A stretch of 64,000 nt of DNA from an uncultured Castellaniella sp. (GCF_937988725.1 NZ_CALKHS010000010.1:434001-498000), one strand, 5' to 3'. Numbered from the stretch's first letter, positions 9,506 to 21,434 are shown. Numbers and translations: made by a program. The notes: generated by a model not told the origin, from the sequence alone.

Positions 9506-10897
9506 CTACTCCCCCTGCTTCGCCGCGTCGCGCAAGGCCGTGCGGATGCCTTCCTCGATCGTGGGGTGATAGAACGGCAGCTTCAGCATCTGCGGCACCG
9601 TCAGTTCCATCTGCAGGGCCCAGGCCAGCAGATGCGCGACGTGCTCGGCGTCCGGGCCGACCATTTCCGCGCCGATGAAACGCTGATCGGCGCGCCGCAT
9701 GTACACGTGCAGCACGCCCTGGTTGCGCAGCATGACGCGCGAGCGGCCCTGGCGGGTCCAGTCGACGGCGCCGATCGCCATGGTGTCGGGATCGTAGGCG
9801 CCGAAGCCGCCGCCCACCTGCATGATCTGCGGATTGCTGAAGACCACGGCCATGGGCGCCCGGCGCGGCCGCGCCCGCACGTCGGGCCAGGCCGCCGCAT
9901 TGGCGCCGGCCACGCGGCCGTCGTCCGAGGCCTCGTGCTGGATGGCATGCCGCCCGGTCACGTCGCCGGCCAGGAACACGGGCTGCCCGCGCACCTGCAG
10001 CGAGGCCGGGTCGATGACCGGCACGCCCCGGTCGTCCAGCGGCAGGCTGGTGCGGTCCAGATGCAGCGAAGCCAGCACGGGGCGGCGGCCTGCGGTCAGC
10101 AGCACGCGATCGAAGCGTTCCTGCATGTCCGAACCGCCCGCCGTCGACCAGTTCACCAGCGCCTCGTCGCCATCGCGCCGCACCGCCGTCACCCGGGCAT
10201 TGCGCACCAGGTTCAATTCCGGCGCCAGCGCGTCCAAGGCCGCCTGGCGCACCGGGGGATCCGTCAGGTGGGCGAAGCTGTCCGAACGGTTCAGCACCCG
10301 CACCCGCACTCCCAACCGCGCCAGGGCCAGGCCCAGCTCGACCCCGATCACCCCCGATCCGATCAGCAGCACGCTGCGCGGCAGATCTTGCCAATCGAAC
10401 ACATCGTCGTTGACGATAGCCAGCTCGCCCAGCGGCCGGTAGAGGTCGGGCACCACCGGCTGGGTGCCGGTGGCGATGACGATGCGGGAGGCATGGATCT
10501 CGTGCCCCTGGTCGCTTCGCAGCACGCCGTCGCGCAGGAACTCCACGCGGGCGTCCAGGCGATGTTCCGGCGGCATGGCCTGGACGTCGTCCACGACGAA
10601 ACCGACGAAACGGTCGCGTTCGCGGCGCACGCGATCCATGACGGCCACGCCATCCACCCGGGGATCACCAGCCGCCGTGATGCCGAACCCCGGCGCGTGG
10701 CGGATGGCGGCGGCCGCCTCGGCGGCGGCGATCAGCAGTTTGGACGGCATGCAGCCTACCCGCGCGCACATGGTGCCGTGCGGGCCGCCTTCGATCAGCA
10801 GGGGCTTCAAGCCCGCCTTCACGACTTCACGATAGGCCGGCAGGCCCGCCGAGCCCGCGCCGATGATGGCGACGTCGCAATCGCTGCGTGTGCTCAT
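9506..10897 (-). CDS. Class I pyridine nucleotide-disulfide oxidoreductase (dihydrolipoyl dehydrogenase/mercuric reductase-like)
   Basis: FAD- and NAD(P)H-dependent disulfide reductase of 463 residues. The FAD fingerprint is IIGAGSAG (11-18). The redox disulfide has the usual CxxxxC spacing (Cys44 and Cys49 in GTMCARVGCMPSK). The nucleotide fold is LLIGSGVIGVELG, the second FAD motif VFLAGDVTG, and the catalytic His-Glu pair lies in FYHPTIEEGIR. The ATG at 10897 has a strong GGAGG and leaves 10 nt after copZ, so it sits in the copper operon. Methionine-rich GTMCARVGC differs from the GTCVNVGC of housekeeping Lpd. In this setting a role in thiol repair under copper stress is inferred; the true disulfide substrate is unknown. 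Confidence 0.85.
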   Translation of the reverse strand: MSTRSDCDVAIIGAGSAGLPAYREVVKAGLKPLLIEGGPHGTMCARVGCMPSKLLIAAAEAAAAIRHAPGFGITAAGDPRVDGVAVMDRVRRERDRFVGFVVDDVQAMPPEHRLDARVEFLRDGVLRSDQGHEIHASRIVIATGTQPVVPDLYRPLGELAIVNDDVFDWQDLPRSVLLIGSGVIGVELGLALARLGVRVRVLNRSDSFAHLTDPPVRQAALDALAPELNLVRNARVTAVRRDGDEALVNWSTAGGSDMQERFDRVLLTAGRRPVLASLHLDRTSLPLDDRGVPVIDPASLQVRGQPVFLAGDVTGRHAIQHEASDDGRVAGANAAAWPDVRARPRRAPMAVVFSNPQIMQVGGGFGAYDPDTMAIGAVDWTRQGRSRVMLRNQGVLHVYMRRADQRFIGAEMVGPDAEHVAHLLAWALQMELTVPQMLKLPFYHPTIEEGIRTALRDAAKQGE

Positions 10898-10907
10898 GAC
10901 GCCTCCT

Positions 10908-11108
10908 TCAAGCTGGACGGACGTCGTAGCCCTCGTCGGCGATGGCCGCCCGCAACACGCCCGCATCCGCCGCCGATTCGACCACGACCCGATGCGCGTT
11001 CAGATCCGCGGAAACCACGGCGCCGGGCGCGGCCGCCTGCACGGCCTGGGTGATGGTCTGCACACAATGGTTGCAGGTCATGTCGGACACGATGAATTCG
11101 GTTTTCAT
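10908..11108 (-). CDS. copZ: Copper chaperone with heavy-metal-associated domain
   Basis: A 66-residue soluble HMA-fold protein with the metal motif MTCNHC (Cys12 and Cys15) and the conserved GYDV near the C-terminus. It hands Cu(I) to the HMA domain of CopA, which is encoded divergently 123 nt away. It is the first gene of a two-gene unit with the disulfide oxidoreductase. Confidence 0.9.
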   Translation of the reverse strand: MKTEFIVSDMTCNHCVQTITQAVQAAAPGAVVSADLNAHRVVVESAADAGVLRAAIADEGYDVRPA

Positions 11109-11137
11109 GAAAGACTCCGGGAAAGGGATAGAGCCAT

Positions 11138-11166
11138 GTTAAACCCTGACACGATGGCAAGCTCAA
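11138..11166 (-). promoter_or_regulatory. Possible copZ promoter
   Basis: Read on the minus strand: a -35-like TTGAGC (11166-11161), a 17-bp spacer and a -10-like TTTAAC (11143-11138), each 4/6 to consensus. The CueR-type dyad lies immediately upstream at 11171-11193. A weak match, offered because the divergent unit needs a promoter here. Confidence 0.35.
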
Positions 11167-11170
11167 GCCC

Positions 11171-11202
11171 CTTGACCTTACCATAAGGTCAAGCTTGATC
11201 AT
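11171..11202 (+). promoter_or_regulatory. CueR-type operator and copA promoter
   Basis: A perfect dyad has 10-bp arms CTTGACCTTA (11171-11180) and TAAGGTCAAG (11184-11193) around CCA. The left arm contains a -35 box TTGACC. A -10-like GATCAT (11197-11202) follows after 19 bp, the long spacer typical of promoters that MerR-family activators distort. The TTGACCTT...AAGGT core is that of copA/cueO-type promoters. The copA ATG is 29 nt downstream. Confidence 0.85.
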
Positions 11203-11231
11203 ACAATCATCCTTATGATCAGGAACTCGAC

Positions 11232-13507
<2,276 letters not shown>

Positions 13508-13508
<1 letters not shown>

Positions 13509-13957
13509 TGAATTCCCTGCACACCATCGGCGAGGCCGCCGCCCGCACGGGCCTGACGCCCAAGATGATCCGCTACTACGAAAGCCAGGCGCTGTTCGCC
13601 CCCCAGGGGCGCAGCGACGCGGGCTACCGCCTGTACGACGAGGCCGACCTGCACGCCCTGCGCTTCATCCGCAGCGCCCGGGACCTGGGGTTTTCGCTGT
13701 CCCAGATCGCCGACCTGACCGATCTGTGGCGCGACCGCCACCGCGCCAGCGCGGAGGTTAAGCGCCTGGCCATGGCCCATATCGACGAACTGGAAGCCAA
13801 GGCCGCCGTCCTGCAGAGCATGGCGGCGACCTTGAGGACGCTGGCGCTCCACTGCCACGGCGACGACCGGCCCGAATGCCCGATCCTGGAGGGGCTGGCC
13901 GCCCAGGCCCTCCAGGATCGGCCGGCCGTCGATGCCCAGGCCGGCCGCGGGCGATAG
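13508..13957 (+). CDS. cueR: MerR-family copper-responsive regulator
   Basis: A 149-residue regulator with a MerR winged helix at the N-terminus (IGEAAARTGLTPKMIRYYE), a long dimerisation helix, and a metal loop with Cys116 and Cys124 (LHCHGDDRPECPIL). This is the two-cysteine spacing of Cu(I)/Ag(I)/Au(I) sensors. Translation is coupled to copA through TGATG at 13506-13510. It is expected to activate the dyad promoter at 11171-11202 and so its own transcription. Confidence 0.93.
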
Positions 13958-13968
13958 CGCAAGCGGCG

Positions 13969-13979
13969 CCCCTTCGGGG
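13969..13979. terminator. Short GC hairpin after cueR
   Basis: CCCC-TTC-GGGG in the 25-nt gap between the convergent cueR and nitroreductase stops. It has a UUCG-type loop context but no T tract, so terminator function is only suggested. Confidence 0.3.
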
Positions 13980-13982
13980 AGA

Positions 13983-14564
13983 TCAGGCCTCAGCCGGGTC
14001 CCGATGCCATTCCCGCACGAAATCCCGGTAATCCGGGCGCTGCGGGGCGCGCGGGGCGTCGATGGGCGTCCCGATGGCCAGATAGCCCATGAACTGCTCG
14101 TCCAGGGGGTCGAATCCCAGGGCTTCGCCCATGCCGTCCAGGTACGTGCCCAGGCCGGTGCTCCAGAAGCCGTGCAGCCCCAGCGCATGCGCGGCATTAA
14201 GCATGTTCATCACGGCCGTCGCCACCGACAGACGACTTTCCTCGGGCCGGATGCGGCCGTTGGGATCCGGCCTGCAGGCCAGCAGGATCACCAGCGGAAC
14301 CTTGGACAACCACATGCGGGCGTTCGCGACCTTGTGTTCCGGCAGGGGCTTGCCTTCGGCCAGCCCGACGCGCACGGCGACATCCACCAGCGCCGGCACG
14401 TCGGCGCCCTGCGCCAGGGCGAACCGCCAGGGACGCACCGCGCCGTGATCCGGCGCCCGCATGGCGGCCTGCAGGATCAGGTCCAGCTGCGCTCCGGTCG
14501 GGCCGGGAGACTGCACGAATTTGACCGATTGACGGCTCAGAAGGGTTTCCACCATGGCAGACAT
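13983..14564 (-). CDS. Nitroreductase family protein (YdjA-like)
   Basis: Small FMN-dependent oxidoreductase of 193 residues. Visible family features are the N-terminal LLSRQSVK segment, AAMRAPDHGAVRPWRF (the FMN-phosphate region of YdjA-type enzymes, with PDHG) and the C-terminal GYLAIGTP. Its physiological substrate is not predictable. It lies 81 nt downstream of pdxJ, on the same strand, with a possible terminator in between. Confidence 0.85.
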   Translation of the reverse strand: MSAMVETLLSRQSVKFVQSPGPTGAQLDLILQAAMRAPDHGAVRPWRFALAQGADVPALVDVAVRVGLAEGKPLPEHKVANARMWLSKVPLVILLACRPDPNGRIRPEESRLSVATAVMNMLNAAHALGLHGFWSTGLGTYLDGMGEALGFDPLDEQFMGYLAIGTPIDAPRAPQRPDYRDFVREWHRDPAEA

Positions 14565-14611
14565 GGACGCTCCGGTAACGGGCCCGCCCTGCCGGGCAAG
14601 CCCTGAAGAAG

Positions 14612-14636
14612 TGAAAGAAGACGGCCGCCCTGGCCG
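14612..14636 (-). terminator. Probable terminator after pdxJ
   Basis: On the minus strand, CGGCC-AGGGC-GGCCG (14636-14622) is followed by the pyrimidine-rich tail TCTTCTTTC. It sits 10 nt after the pdxJ stop and before the nitroreductase start, so it would end the efflux-pdxJ transcript. Confidence 0.5.
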
Positions 14637-14645
14637 AGGACGGCG

Positions 14646-15371
14646 CTAGCGGCTGGCCGCCTGGACGATCAGGGCCTTCATCCGCCGGATCGCGGGTTCC
14701 CAGCCGTCGAAGACGGCCTGGGCCACGATGGCGTGCCCGATGTTCAGTTCGCGGATGCCCGGCAAGGCTGCGATCGCCTGCACATTGCCGTAATGCAGGC
14801 CATGACCGGCGTTGACCCTCAGGCCTTCGCCCACGCCGACGGCAATCGCGGCCCTCAGCCGTTCCAGCTGCGCCGCCTGCTGCGCCTCGTCCGGCGCATC
14901 GGCGAAGGCGCCCGTATGCAGCTCGATCACCTGGGCGCCGGCCCGCACGGCGGCGGCGATCTGGTCCGCCTGCGGGTCGATGAACAGCGACACCCGGATG
15001 CCCGCGTCGTGCAGACGGGACACCGCGGCATGGACCTCGTCGAAGCGGCCCAGCACGTCCAGGCCGCCCTCGGTGGTCAATTCACGGCGATTCTCCGGCA
15101 CCAGGCAGACGTCCTGAGGCTGCAGCCGGCAGGCGATGTCCAGCATCTCCGGCGTGATGGCGCATTCCAGATTCATGCGGGTGCGCAGGGCCGGGCGGAT
15201 CGCCCAGACATCGGCGTCCTGGATGTGGCGCCGGTCTTCCCGCAGATGCAGGGTGATCAGATCGGCGCCGGCGTCTTCCGCCCGCAGCGCGGCCTGCAGA
15301 GGGTCCGGATAACGCGTCAGCCGCTGCTGGCGCAGCGTGGCCACGTGATCGATATTGACGCCCAGTTCCAT
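14646..15371 (-). CDS. pdxJ: Pyridoxine 5'-phosphate synthase
   Basis: Condenses 1-deoxyxylulose 5-phosphate with 3-amino-2-oxopropyl phosphate in vitamin B6 synthesis. A complete 241-residue TIM barrel with the diagnostic start LGVNIDHVATLRQ, the segments LHLREDRRHIQD and CLVPENRRELTTEGGLD, and the C-terminal NAGHGLHYGNV. The start shares one base with the stop of the outer-membrane efflux gene. This is unusual, since pdxJ normally follows recO or precedes acpS. Confidence 0.97.
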   Translation of the reverse strand: MELGVNIDHVATLRQQRLTRYPDPLQAALRAEDAGADLITLHLREDRRHIQDADVWAIRPALRTRMNLECAITPEMLDIACRLQPQDVCLVPENRRELTTEGGLDVLGRFDEVHAAVSRLHDAGIRVSLFIDPQADQIAAAVRAGAQVIELHTGAFADAPDEAQQAAQLERLRAAIAVGVGEGLRVNAGHGLHYGNVQAIAALPGIRELNIGHAIVAQAVFDGWEPAIRRMKALIVQAASR

Positions 15372-16804
15372 CAGTCTTCCTTTGCCGGCAGGTCGTCGGG
15401 AGACCAGCCCCCGCCCAGCGCCTTGTAGAGTTCCACGCGGTTGGCCAGCGCGGCGGCCCCCAGCTGGATGAATTGCTGCTGCACGCCGTACAGGTTGACC
15501 TGGGCGGTCTGCACCTGCAGATAGCTGTCCACCCCCGTCTCGTACCGCACCTGCGCCAGATTCAGAGCCCGCAGCGTCGAGGCCTCGGTGGCGCGCACCG
15601 CGTCGAGCTGGCGGCTGTAGGTGGCCTCGCCCGCCAGGCCGTCGGCGACTTCGCGGAAGGCGGTCTGGATGGCTTTCTCGTAGGTGGCGACGGCGATGTT
15701 GTCCTGGGCCTTGGCCAGGTCCAGATTGCCCTTCACGCCGCCGGAGAACAGCGGCATCTGGATCTGCGGCGAAAACTGCCAGTAGCGCTGGCTGCCGGCG
15801 AACAGGCCGCCCAGTTCGGGGCTGGCGAAGCCCAGCAGGCCGGTCAGCGTGATGCGCGGGAAGAACGCCGCCCGCGCCGCGCCGATCTCGGCATTGGCGG
15901 CCTTCAGGCCGTTTTCGGCGCCGATGATGTCGGGGCGGCGTTCCAGCAATTGAGACGGCAGCCCGGCCGGGATGGCCTGCAGCAGCTGGTCACGGCCGAA
16001 CGGCAGCGGCGCCGGCAGGTCGGCGGGCACCGGAGCGCCCAGGATGAGCTGCAAGGCATTGGTCGCCTGCGTCATGGCGCGCTCGGCCGCCACCAGGTCG
16101 GCCCGCACCGTATCCAGCTGGGACTGCGCCTGCGCCAGATCCAGATCCGACGCCACGCCCACGTCGAAGCGCACCTTCACCAGATCCAGCGAGCCCTGTC
16201 GGGCCTGCAGGGTCTTTTCCATCAGATCGTGCAGCGCCTGCGCGGAACGCAGATTGAAATAGGCCTCGGCGGTCTGGGCGATCAGGCTCAGTTGCACGGT
16301 GCGGCGCGCCTGTTCGGTGGACAGGAATTGCTGGTAGGCGGACTCGCTGAGATTGCGCACGCGGCCGAAGAAGTCCAGTTCGAAGGCCGTCATACCGACG
16401 CCGGCCACGAAGCTGCGGTTCACCGCGGGGCTGTTCGCGCCCCCATTGCGCATGTTCTCCGGCGAATGGGAGGCCTGCTCCGTGCCCTGCACCCCGATGG
16501 TGGGCAGCCGGTCGCTCTGGACGATGCCGAACTGGGCGCGGGCCGCCTCGACATTTTCCACGGCGATGCGCAGATCGCGGTTGTTGCGCAGGGCCAGTTC
16601 GATCAGGGCCTGCAGCCGGGGATCGCGGAACACGTCGCGCCAGGCGGGCAGTTCCGACGGCCCGGCCGCGTTTTCCGCCAGGGGGAATTGATCGGGCACC
16701 GGCGCCGCGGGCCGGTGATACGTCGGCGCCAGGGAGCAGGCCCCCAGGGCCAGGCACAGGGCCGTCATGGCCCCCAGGCGGCCTTGTCGCATCCAGGATG
16801 TCAT
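15371..16804 (-). CDS. RND efflux outer-membrane lipoprotein (OprM/NodT family)
   Basis: TolC-like outer-membrane channel of 477 residues. A lipoprotein signal ends at LGAC (Cys23), followed by SLAPTYHRP, the typical start of mature NodT-family proteins. The two repeated OEP helical domains are present, with APVPADLP and LLERRPDI motifs typical of OprM homologues. It completes the tripartite pump with the two genes upstream; its start overlaps the RND stop by 4 nt and it is coupled to pdxJ downstream. Confidence 0.93.
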   Translation of the reverse strand: MTSWMRQGRLGAMTALCLALGACSLAPTYHRPAAPVPDQFPLAENAAGPSELPAWRDVFRDPRLQALIELALRNNRDLRIAVENVEAARAQFGIVQSDRLPTIGVQGTEQASHSPENMRNGGANSPAVNRSFVAGVGMTAFELDFFGRVRNLSESAYQQFLSTEQARRTVQLSLIAQTAEAYFNLRSAQALHDLMEKTLQARQGSLDLVKVRFDVGVASDLDLAQAQSQLDTVRADLVAAERAMTQATNALQLILGAPVPADLPAPLPFGRDQLLQAIPAGLPSQLLERRPDIIGAENGLKAANAEIGAARAAFFPRITLTGLLGFASPELGGLFAGSQRYWQFSPQIQMPLFSGGVKGNLDLAKAQDNIAVATYEKAIQTAFREVADGLAGEATYSRQLDAVRATEASTLRALNLAQVRYETGVDSYLQVQTAQVNLYGVQQQFIQLGAAALANRVELYKALGGGWSPDDLPAKED

Positions 16805-19800
16805 GTGCGGTCTCCGCTGGAGTCTTCCGCCGCCGGGATGTGCGGCGCCTGATGGCCCAGGAGTTTCGGTTTGGTCTTGAACAATTTCAGAATCACCACA
16901 AAGAAGGTCGGCACGAAAATCACGGCCAGCGGCGTGGCCGCGAGCATTCCGCCCAGCACCCCCAGGCCCACGGCGTTCTGGCTGGCGGCGCCCGCGCCGT
17001 TGGCCAGCACCAGGGGCACCACCCCCAGGATGAAGGCGAAGGAAGTCATCAGGATGGGCCGGAAACGTAGGCGGGCGGCTTCGATGGCGGCTTCCTTCAG
17101 GCCGGCCCCGCTGGCGTAGAGGTCCTTGGCGAATTCGACGATCAGGATGGCGTTCTTCGCCGCCAGACCGATCACAGTCACCATCCCGACCATGAAGTAC
17201 ACGTCGTTGTCCTTGCCCATCAGGCTGCTGAGCACCACGGCCCCCAGCATGCCCAGCGGCACGGCCAGCATCACCGACAACGGAATGGCCCAGCTTTCAT
17301 ACAGGGCGGCCAGCACCATGAAGACCACCAGGATCGACAGGCCCATCAGGATCGTGGACTGGCTGCCCGCCTGGATTTCCTGGTAGGACAGGCCGGTCCA
17401 TTCGTAGCCCAGGCCGGACGGCAGCTGCGTGATCAGGCGTTCCATCTCGGCCATGGCCTGGCCCGTGGAGTAGCCCGGCGCCGCCGAACCGCCGATGCGG
17501 ATGGATTCGTAGCCGTTGTAGCGCACGACCTGGACCGGACCCCGGGTCCATTCCAGGGAGACGAACGAGGACAGCGGCACCATCTCGCCACTGGCGTTGC
17601 GGGCATTGAGCCGCAGGATGTCGTCGGGGTTCATCCGGGCGTTCTGATCCGCCTGGACCCAGACGTTCTGCACCCAGCCCTGGTTCGTGAACTTGCCGAT
17701 GTAGGACGAGCCGATCGCCGTGGAAATCAGCTGGGCCGCCTCGGAGAAATCCACGCCCAGCGCGGCCGCCTTGGCGCGGTCGATGTTCACCTTCAGCTGG
17801 GGCCCCGCGCCCAGGCCCGTGACGCGCGTGCCGGTCAGGATGTGGCTTTGCGAGGCCAGCTGCAGCAGTTGCTGGGTGGCGTTCTGCAGCGCCTCGCTGC
17901 CTACGCCGCTGCGGTCTTCCAGGCGCAGGTCGAACCCGGAGGCATTGCCCAGCGAGGAGATGGCGGGCGGCGTGATGGAAATCACCATGGAATCCGGCAG
18001 CCCGAACAGCAGCTTGCCCATGGCTGTGCCGGAAATGGCCTGCGCCGAATCGCCCGGGCCCTTGCGTTCCGAGAAATCCTTCAGGGGCACGAAGGCGATG
18101 GCCGCGTTCAGGCCATTGCCGTTGAAGCTGAAGCCCTGGACGGCGATGATGTTGGCCACCTGCGGCAGGGCCATGAAGTACTTTTCGACCTTGTCGATGA
18201 TTTCCAGCGTGCGGTTGGACGAGGCGCCCGAGGGCAATTCGATGTTGGCGATCACATAGCCCTGGTCTTCCTCGGGTAGGAAGGACGTGGGCAGGCGCAG
18301 GAACATCCAGCCCAGCACGCCCACCAGCACGGCGAACACCAGCATCATGCGCACGGCGCGCGTCAGGCTGCGCGTGACCCAGCGGGTATAGCCCTGCGTG
18401 GTGCGGTCGAAGCCGCGGTTGAACCAGCCGAAGAAGCCGCCCTTGCTTTCATGATGGCCTTTGGGCACGGGCTTGAGGATAGTGGCGCACAGCGCCGGCG
18501 TGAAGCTGAGCGCCAGCAGCGCCGAAAACAGGATGGACACCGCCATGGCCACGGAGAACTGGCGGTAGATCACCCCCACGGACCCGGACATGAAGGCCAG
18601 CGGCAGGAACACCGTGGTCAGCACCAGCGTGATGCCGACGATGGCGCCGCTGATCTGCGGCATGGCCTTCTTCGTGGCTTCCTTGGGCGGCAGGCCCTCT
18701 TCCGCCATGATGCGTTCCACGTTCTCCACCACCACGATGGCGTCGTCCACCAGGATCCCGATGGCCAGCACCATGGCGAACATGGTCAGCACGTTGATGG
18801 AGAACCCCAGGGCCAGCATCACGGTGAAGGCCCCCATCATCGCCACCGGCACCACCAGCGCGGGGATCAGCGTGTAGCGCACGTTCTGCAGGAACACGAA
18901 CATCACCACGAACACCAGCACCATGGCCTCGAGCAGGGTGTGGACCACCTGCTCGATGGAAAGGTCGATGTAGGGCGAGGTGTCGTAGGGAATCTGGTAG
19001 GTGATGTTGTCGGGGAAGAACTTGGACAGCTCGGCCATCTTGGCCTTGGCCAGCTTGGCCGTTTCCAGGGCGTTGGCCGTGGGCGTCAGCGACAGGGCGA
19101 AGGCCGCCGTCGCCTTGCCGTTCAGGCGGGCGCCGAACTGGTAGTTGTCCGAGCCGAGTTCGACCCGGGCGACGTCGTGGACGCGCACCGTGGAGCCGTC
19201 CGGATTGGCCCGCAGCACGATGTTGCCGAATTCCTCCGGCGTGGTGAGCTGGCCGTTGACGATCAGGGGCGCCACCGTGCGCTGCGAGTCGGGATTCGGG
19301 GGCGAACCCAGCTGACCGCCGGAAATCACCAGGTTCTGGGACGCCAGGGCGCTGTTGACCTGGGCCATGCTCAGGCCGTAGCCGACGAGCTTCTGCGGGT
19401 CGACCCAGATGCGCATGGCCCGGCTGGCGGCGAAGAGCTGGAATTCGCCCACGCCCTTGATCCGCGACATCGGATTCTGGATGTTGCGCGTGATGTAGTC
19501 GGCCAGGGCGTACTGGTCGACGGAGCCGTCCTTGGACGACAGGGTGACCACCATCAGGAAGCCGGAGCTCGACTGGGTGACCTTCAGGCCCTGCTGCGTC
19601 ACGGCCGCGGGCAGCTTGGCCGTGGCGTTGGACAGGCGGTTCTGGACGTCCACCTGGGCCAGGTCGGCGTTCGTGCCCGGCGCGAAGGTCACGGTGACCT
19701 GGGCCTGGCCGTTGGAATCGCTGACGGACTCGTAGTACAGCAGGCCCTTGGCGCCGTTCAGCTCGTTCTCGATGACGCTGGCCACGCTGGTGGAGACCTC

Positions 19801-19965
19801 GGATGCCGAGGCGCCCGGATAGGTGGCGGTGATGGTCACGGTGGGCGGGGCGACGTCGGGATACTGCGACACCGCCATGTTGGGAATGGCCAGGATGCCG
19901 GCCAGCGCAATGGCCAGCGCGACTACCCAGGCAAAGATCGGCCGTTCAATGAAAAACTGTGGCAT
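16801..19965 (-). CDS. RND multidrug efflux transporter (AcrB/MexB family, HAE1)
   Basis: Proton-driven inner-membrane drug exporter of 1,054 residues, full length for the HAE1 family. It starts MPQFFIERPIFAWVVALAIA with the family's FFI.RPIFA. Visible segments include GILVDDAIVVVENVER in the TM4 region (containing the proton-relay Asp pair), a second repeat with LAAKNAILIVEFAKD, and porter-domain sequence in between. It lies between the periplasmic adaptor and the outer-membrane channel. Substrate range cannot be told from sequence. Confidence 0.96.
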   Translation of the reverse strand: MPQFFIERPIFAWVVALAIALAGILAIPNMAVSQYPDVAPPTVTITATYPGASASEVSTSVASVIENELNGAKGLLYYESVSDSNGQAQVTVTFAPGTNADLAQVDVQNRLSNATAKLPAAVTQQGLKVTQSSSGFLMVVTLSSKDGSVDQYALADYITRNIQNPMSRIKGVGEFQLFAASRAMRIWVDPQKLVGYGLSMAQVNSALASQNLVISGGQLGSPPNPDSQRTVAPLIVNGQLTTPEEFGNIVLRANPDGSTVRVHDVARVELGSDNYQFGARLNGKATAAFALSLTPTANALETAKLAKAKMAELSKFFPDNITYQIPYDTSPYIDLSIEQVVHTLLEAMVLVFVVMFVFLQNVRYTLIPALVVPVAMMGAFTVMLALGFSINVLTMFAMVLAIGILVDDAIVVVENVERIMAEEGLPPKEATKKAMPQISGAIVGITLVLTTVFLPLAFMSGSVGVIYRQFSVAMAVSILFSALLALSFTPALCATILKPVPKGHHESKGGFFGWFNRGFDRTTQGYTRWVTRSLTRAVRMMLVFAVLVGVLGWMFLRLPTSFLPEEDQGYVIANIELPSGASSNRTLEIIDKVEKYFMALPQVANIIAVQGFSFNGNGLNAAIAFVPLKDFSERKGPGDSAQAISGTAMGKLLFGLPDSMVISITPPAISSLGNASGFDLRLEDRSGVGSEALQNATQQLLQLASQSHILTGTRVTGLGAGPQLKVNIDRAKAAALGVDFSEAAQLISTAIGSSYIGKFTNQGWVQNVWVQADQNARMNPDDILRLNARNASGEMVPLSSFVSLEWTRGPVQVVRYNGYESIRIGGSAAPGYSTGQAMAEMERLITQLPSGLGYEWTGLSYQEIQAGSQSTILMGLSILVVFMVLAALYESWAIPLSVMLAVPLGMLGAVVLSSLMGKDNDVYFMVGMVTVIGLAAKNAILIVEFAKDLYASGAGLKEAAIEAARLRFRPILMTSFAFILGVVPLVLANGAGAASQNAVGLGVLGGMLAATPLAVIFVPTFFVVILKLFKTKPKLLGHQAPHIPAAEDSSGDRT

Positions 19966-20009
19966 GAGAGCTCGCGTGAAAACCGGACAAAAGGCGGTCG
20001 GACCGGCGG

Positions 20010-21263
20010 TCAGCCGGCCTTGGCCTCGGAAGCTGCGTCAGCGGCGGGTTTCTGATCCTGGGAAGCGCCCCCGGAGGCGCCGGCGGCCGGCGCCGACGCG
20101 CCGGGCTTCGCATCCGCCGGCTTTTTCCAGGGCATGGGCTGCACCGGCGCCCCCGGGCGGATCTTCTGGAAGCCTTCGACGACGATCTGATCGCCCGCCT
20201 GGACGCCGTCATACACGATGTAGCCATGACCGGAGCGCGGCCCGACCTGCACCGGCGTGAACACGGCCTTGCCGTCCTTCACCGCCACGACGGTGCTGTT
20301 GCCGTCGGCCGTGCGCTGGATGGCCTGTTCCGGCACCACCAGCGCCTTGGGATCGACGCCCTGGGCCAGGCGCACCCGGACGTAGAGGCCGGGCAGCAGG
20401 ATCTGTTCCGGATTGGGGAACAAGGCCCGCAGATTGACCTGGCCGGTCCCCGGATCGACCGCCACGCCAGAGAAGAGCAGCTTGCCTTCATGGCGGTACA
20501 CGCTGTCGTTGTCCAGCAGGACGTCGGCCCGGGTGTTGCCCTGGGCGTCCGGCTTCACCACGCCGTCGGCGATCTGGCGCCGCAAGGCGGAAATCTGCGC
20601 CACGGGCTGGGTGATGTCGACGTACACCTGATCCAGGCGATGGACCGTGGCCAGCTGGGTGGCCGAGGAGGCGCTGACCAGCGCCCCGACCGTCACCATC
20701 GACTTGCCGATCTGCCCGTCGATGGGCGAGGTCACCCGGGTGTAGCCCAGGTCGATGTCGGCCGCTTCCAGGGCGGCCTTGGCGGCGGCGACGGCAGCCT
20801 CGGTCTGGCGGGCCTGGGCCACGGCGTTGTCGTAATCCTGCTGGCTGACCGCGTGCTGCTGGATCAGCTTGCCGAAGCGCTGCGCCTGCAGCTTGGCGGT
20901 CGTCGCGGCCGCCTGGGAGTTCTTCAACTGGGCCGCGGCCTGGTCGCGGGCGGCCCGATACGGCGCCGGGTCGATGGTGAACAGCAACTGCCCCGCCTTG
21001 ACGCGGCTGCCCTGCTCGAATTCGATGCCCTGGACGATGCCCGTGACCCGCGCGCGGATTTCCGCGTCTTCGATGGCCTGGACGCGGCCGGGCAGTTCGG
21101 TGTTGACGATGGCTTCCCTAGGCTGGATCTCGACCACGCTGACGGGAACCTTCATGCCCTGCATGTCCTGTTGAGGTTTGTCGCCGCAGGCGGCCAATGT
21201 CAGCAGCAGCGCCAGCGCCAGGGGCTGCAGCGTCCGGCCGGCGGGCAGTTGCAGAAAGGCCAT
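20010..21263 (-). CDS. RND efflux periplasmic adaptor (membrane fusion protein, AcrA/MexA family)
   Basis: Lipoprotein adaptor of 417 residues joining the RND pump to the outer-membrane channel. The signal peptide ends in the lipobox LAAC (Cys26). A barrel/lipoyl half (LPGRVQAIEDAEIRARVTGI), a coiled hairpin rich in Ala/Gln (about 100-170) and the second half (YTRVTSPIDGQIGKSMVTVG) follow. The C-terminal tail is rich in Ala, Gly and Ser. It is the first gene of the pump, 44 nt before the RND gene. A -10-like TATACT lies upstream on the minus strand (21389-21384) without a good -35. Confidence 0.94.
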   Translation of the reverse strand: MAFLQLPAGRTLQPLALALLLTLAACGDKPQQDMQGMKVPVSVVEIQPREAIVNTELPGRVQAIEDAEIRARVTGIVQGIEFEQGSRVKAGQLLFTIDPAPYRAARDQAAAQLKNSQAAATTAKLQAQRFGKLIQQHAVSQQDYDNAVAQARQTEAAVAAAKAALEAADIDLGYTRVTSPIDGQIGKSMVTVGALVSASSATQLATVHRLDQVYVDITQPVAQISALRRQIADGVVKPDAQGNTRADVLLDNDSVYRHEGKLLFSGVAVDPGTGQVNLRALFPNPEQILLPGLYVRVRLAQGVDPKALVVPEQAIQRTADGNSTVVAVKDGKAVFTPVQVGPRSGHGYIVYDGVQAGDQIVVEGFQKIRPGAPVQPMPWKKPADAKPGASAPAAGASGGASQDQKPAADAASEAKAG

Positions 21264-21434
21264 AAGAAAACTCCCGATTGATGATTTTTAGATGAAAGAC
21301 GGAAACGCGAAAGCAGGATCAGGCGCATTCGGAGTGCCCGCCAAACCGCGCGGCGACAAGGCTGCGGGCCGGGACAATCCAAAAGTATAAGAGGAAACCC
21401 CTGGAGCCATCAGGGAAATTTGAGGCGCGGCGCA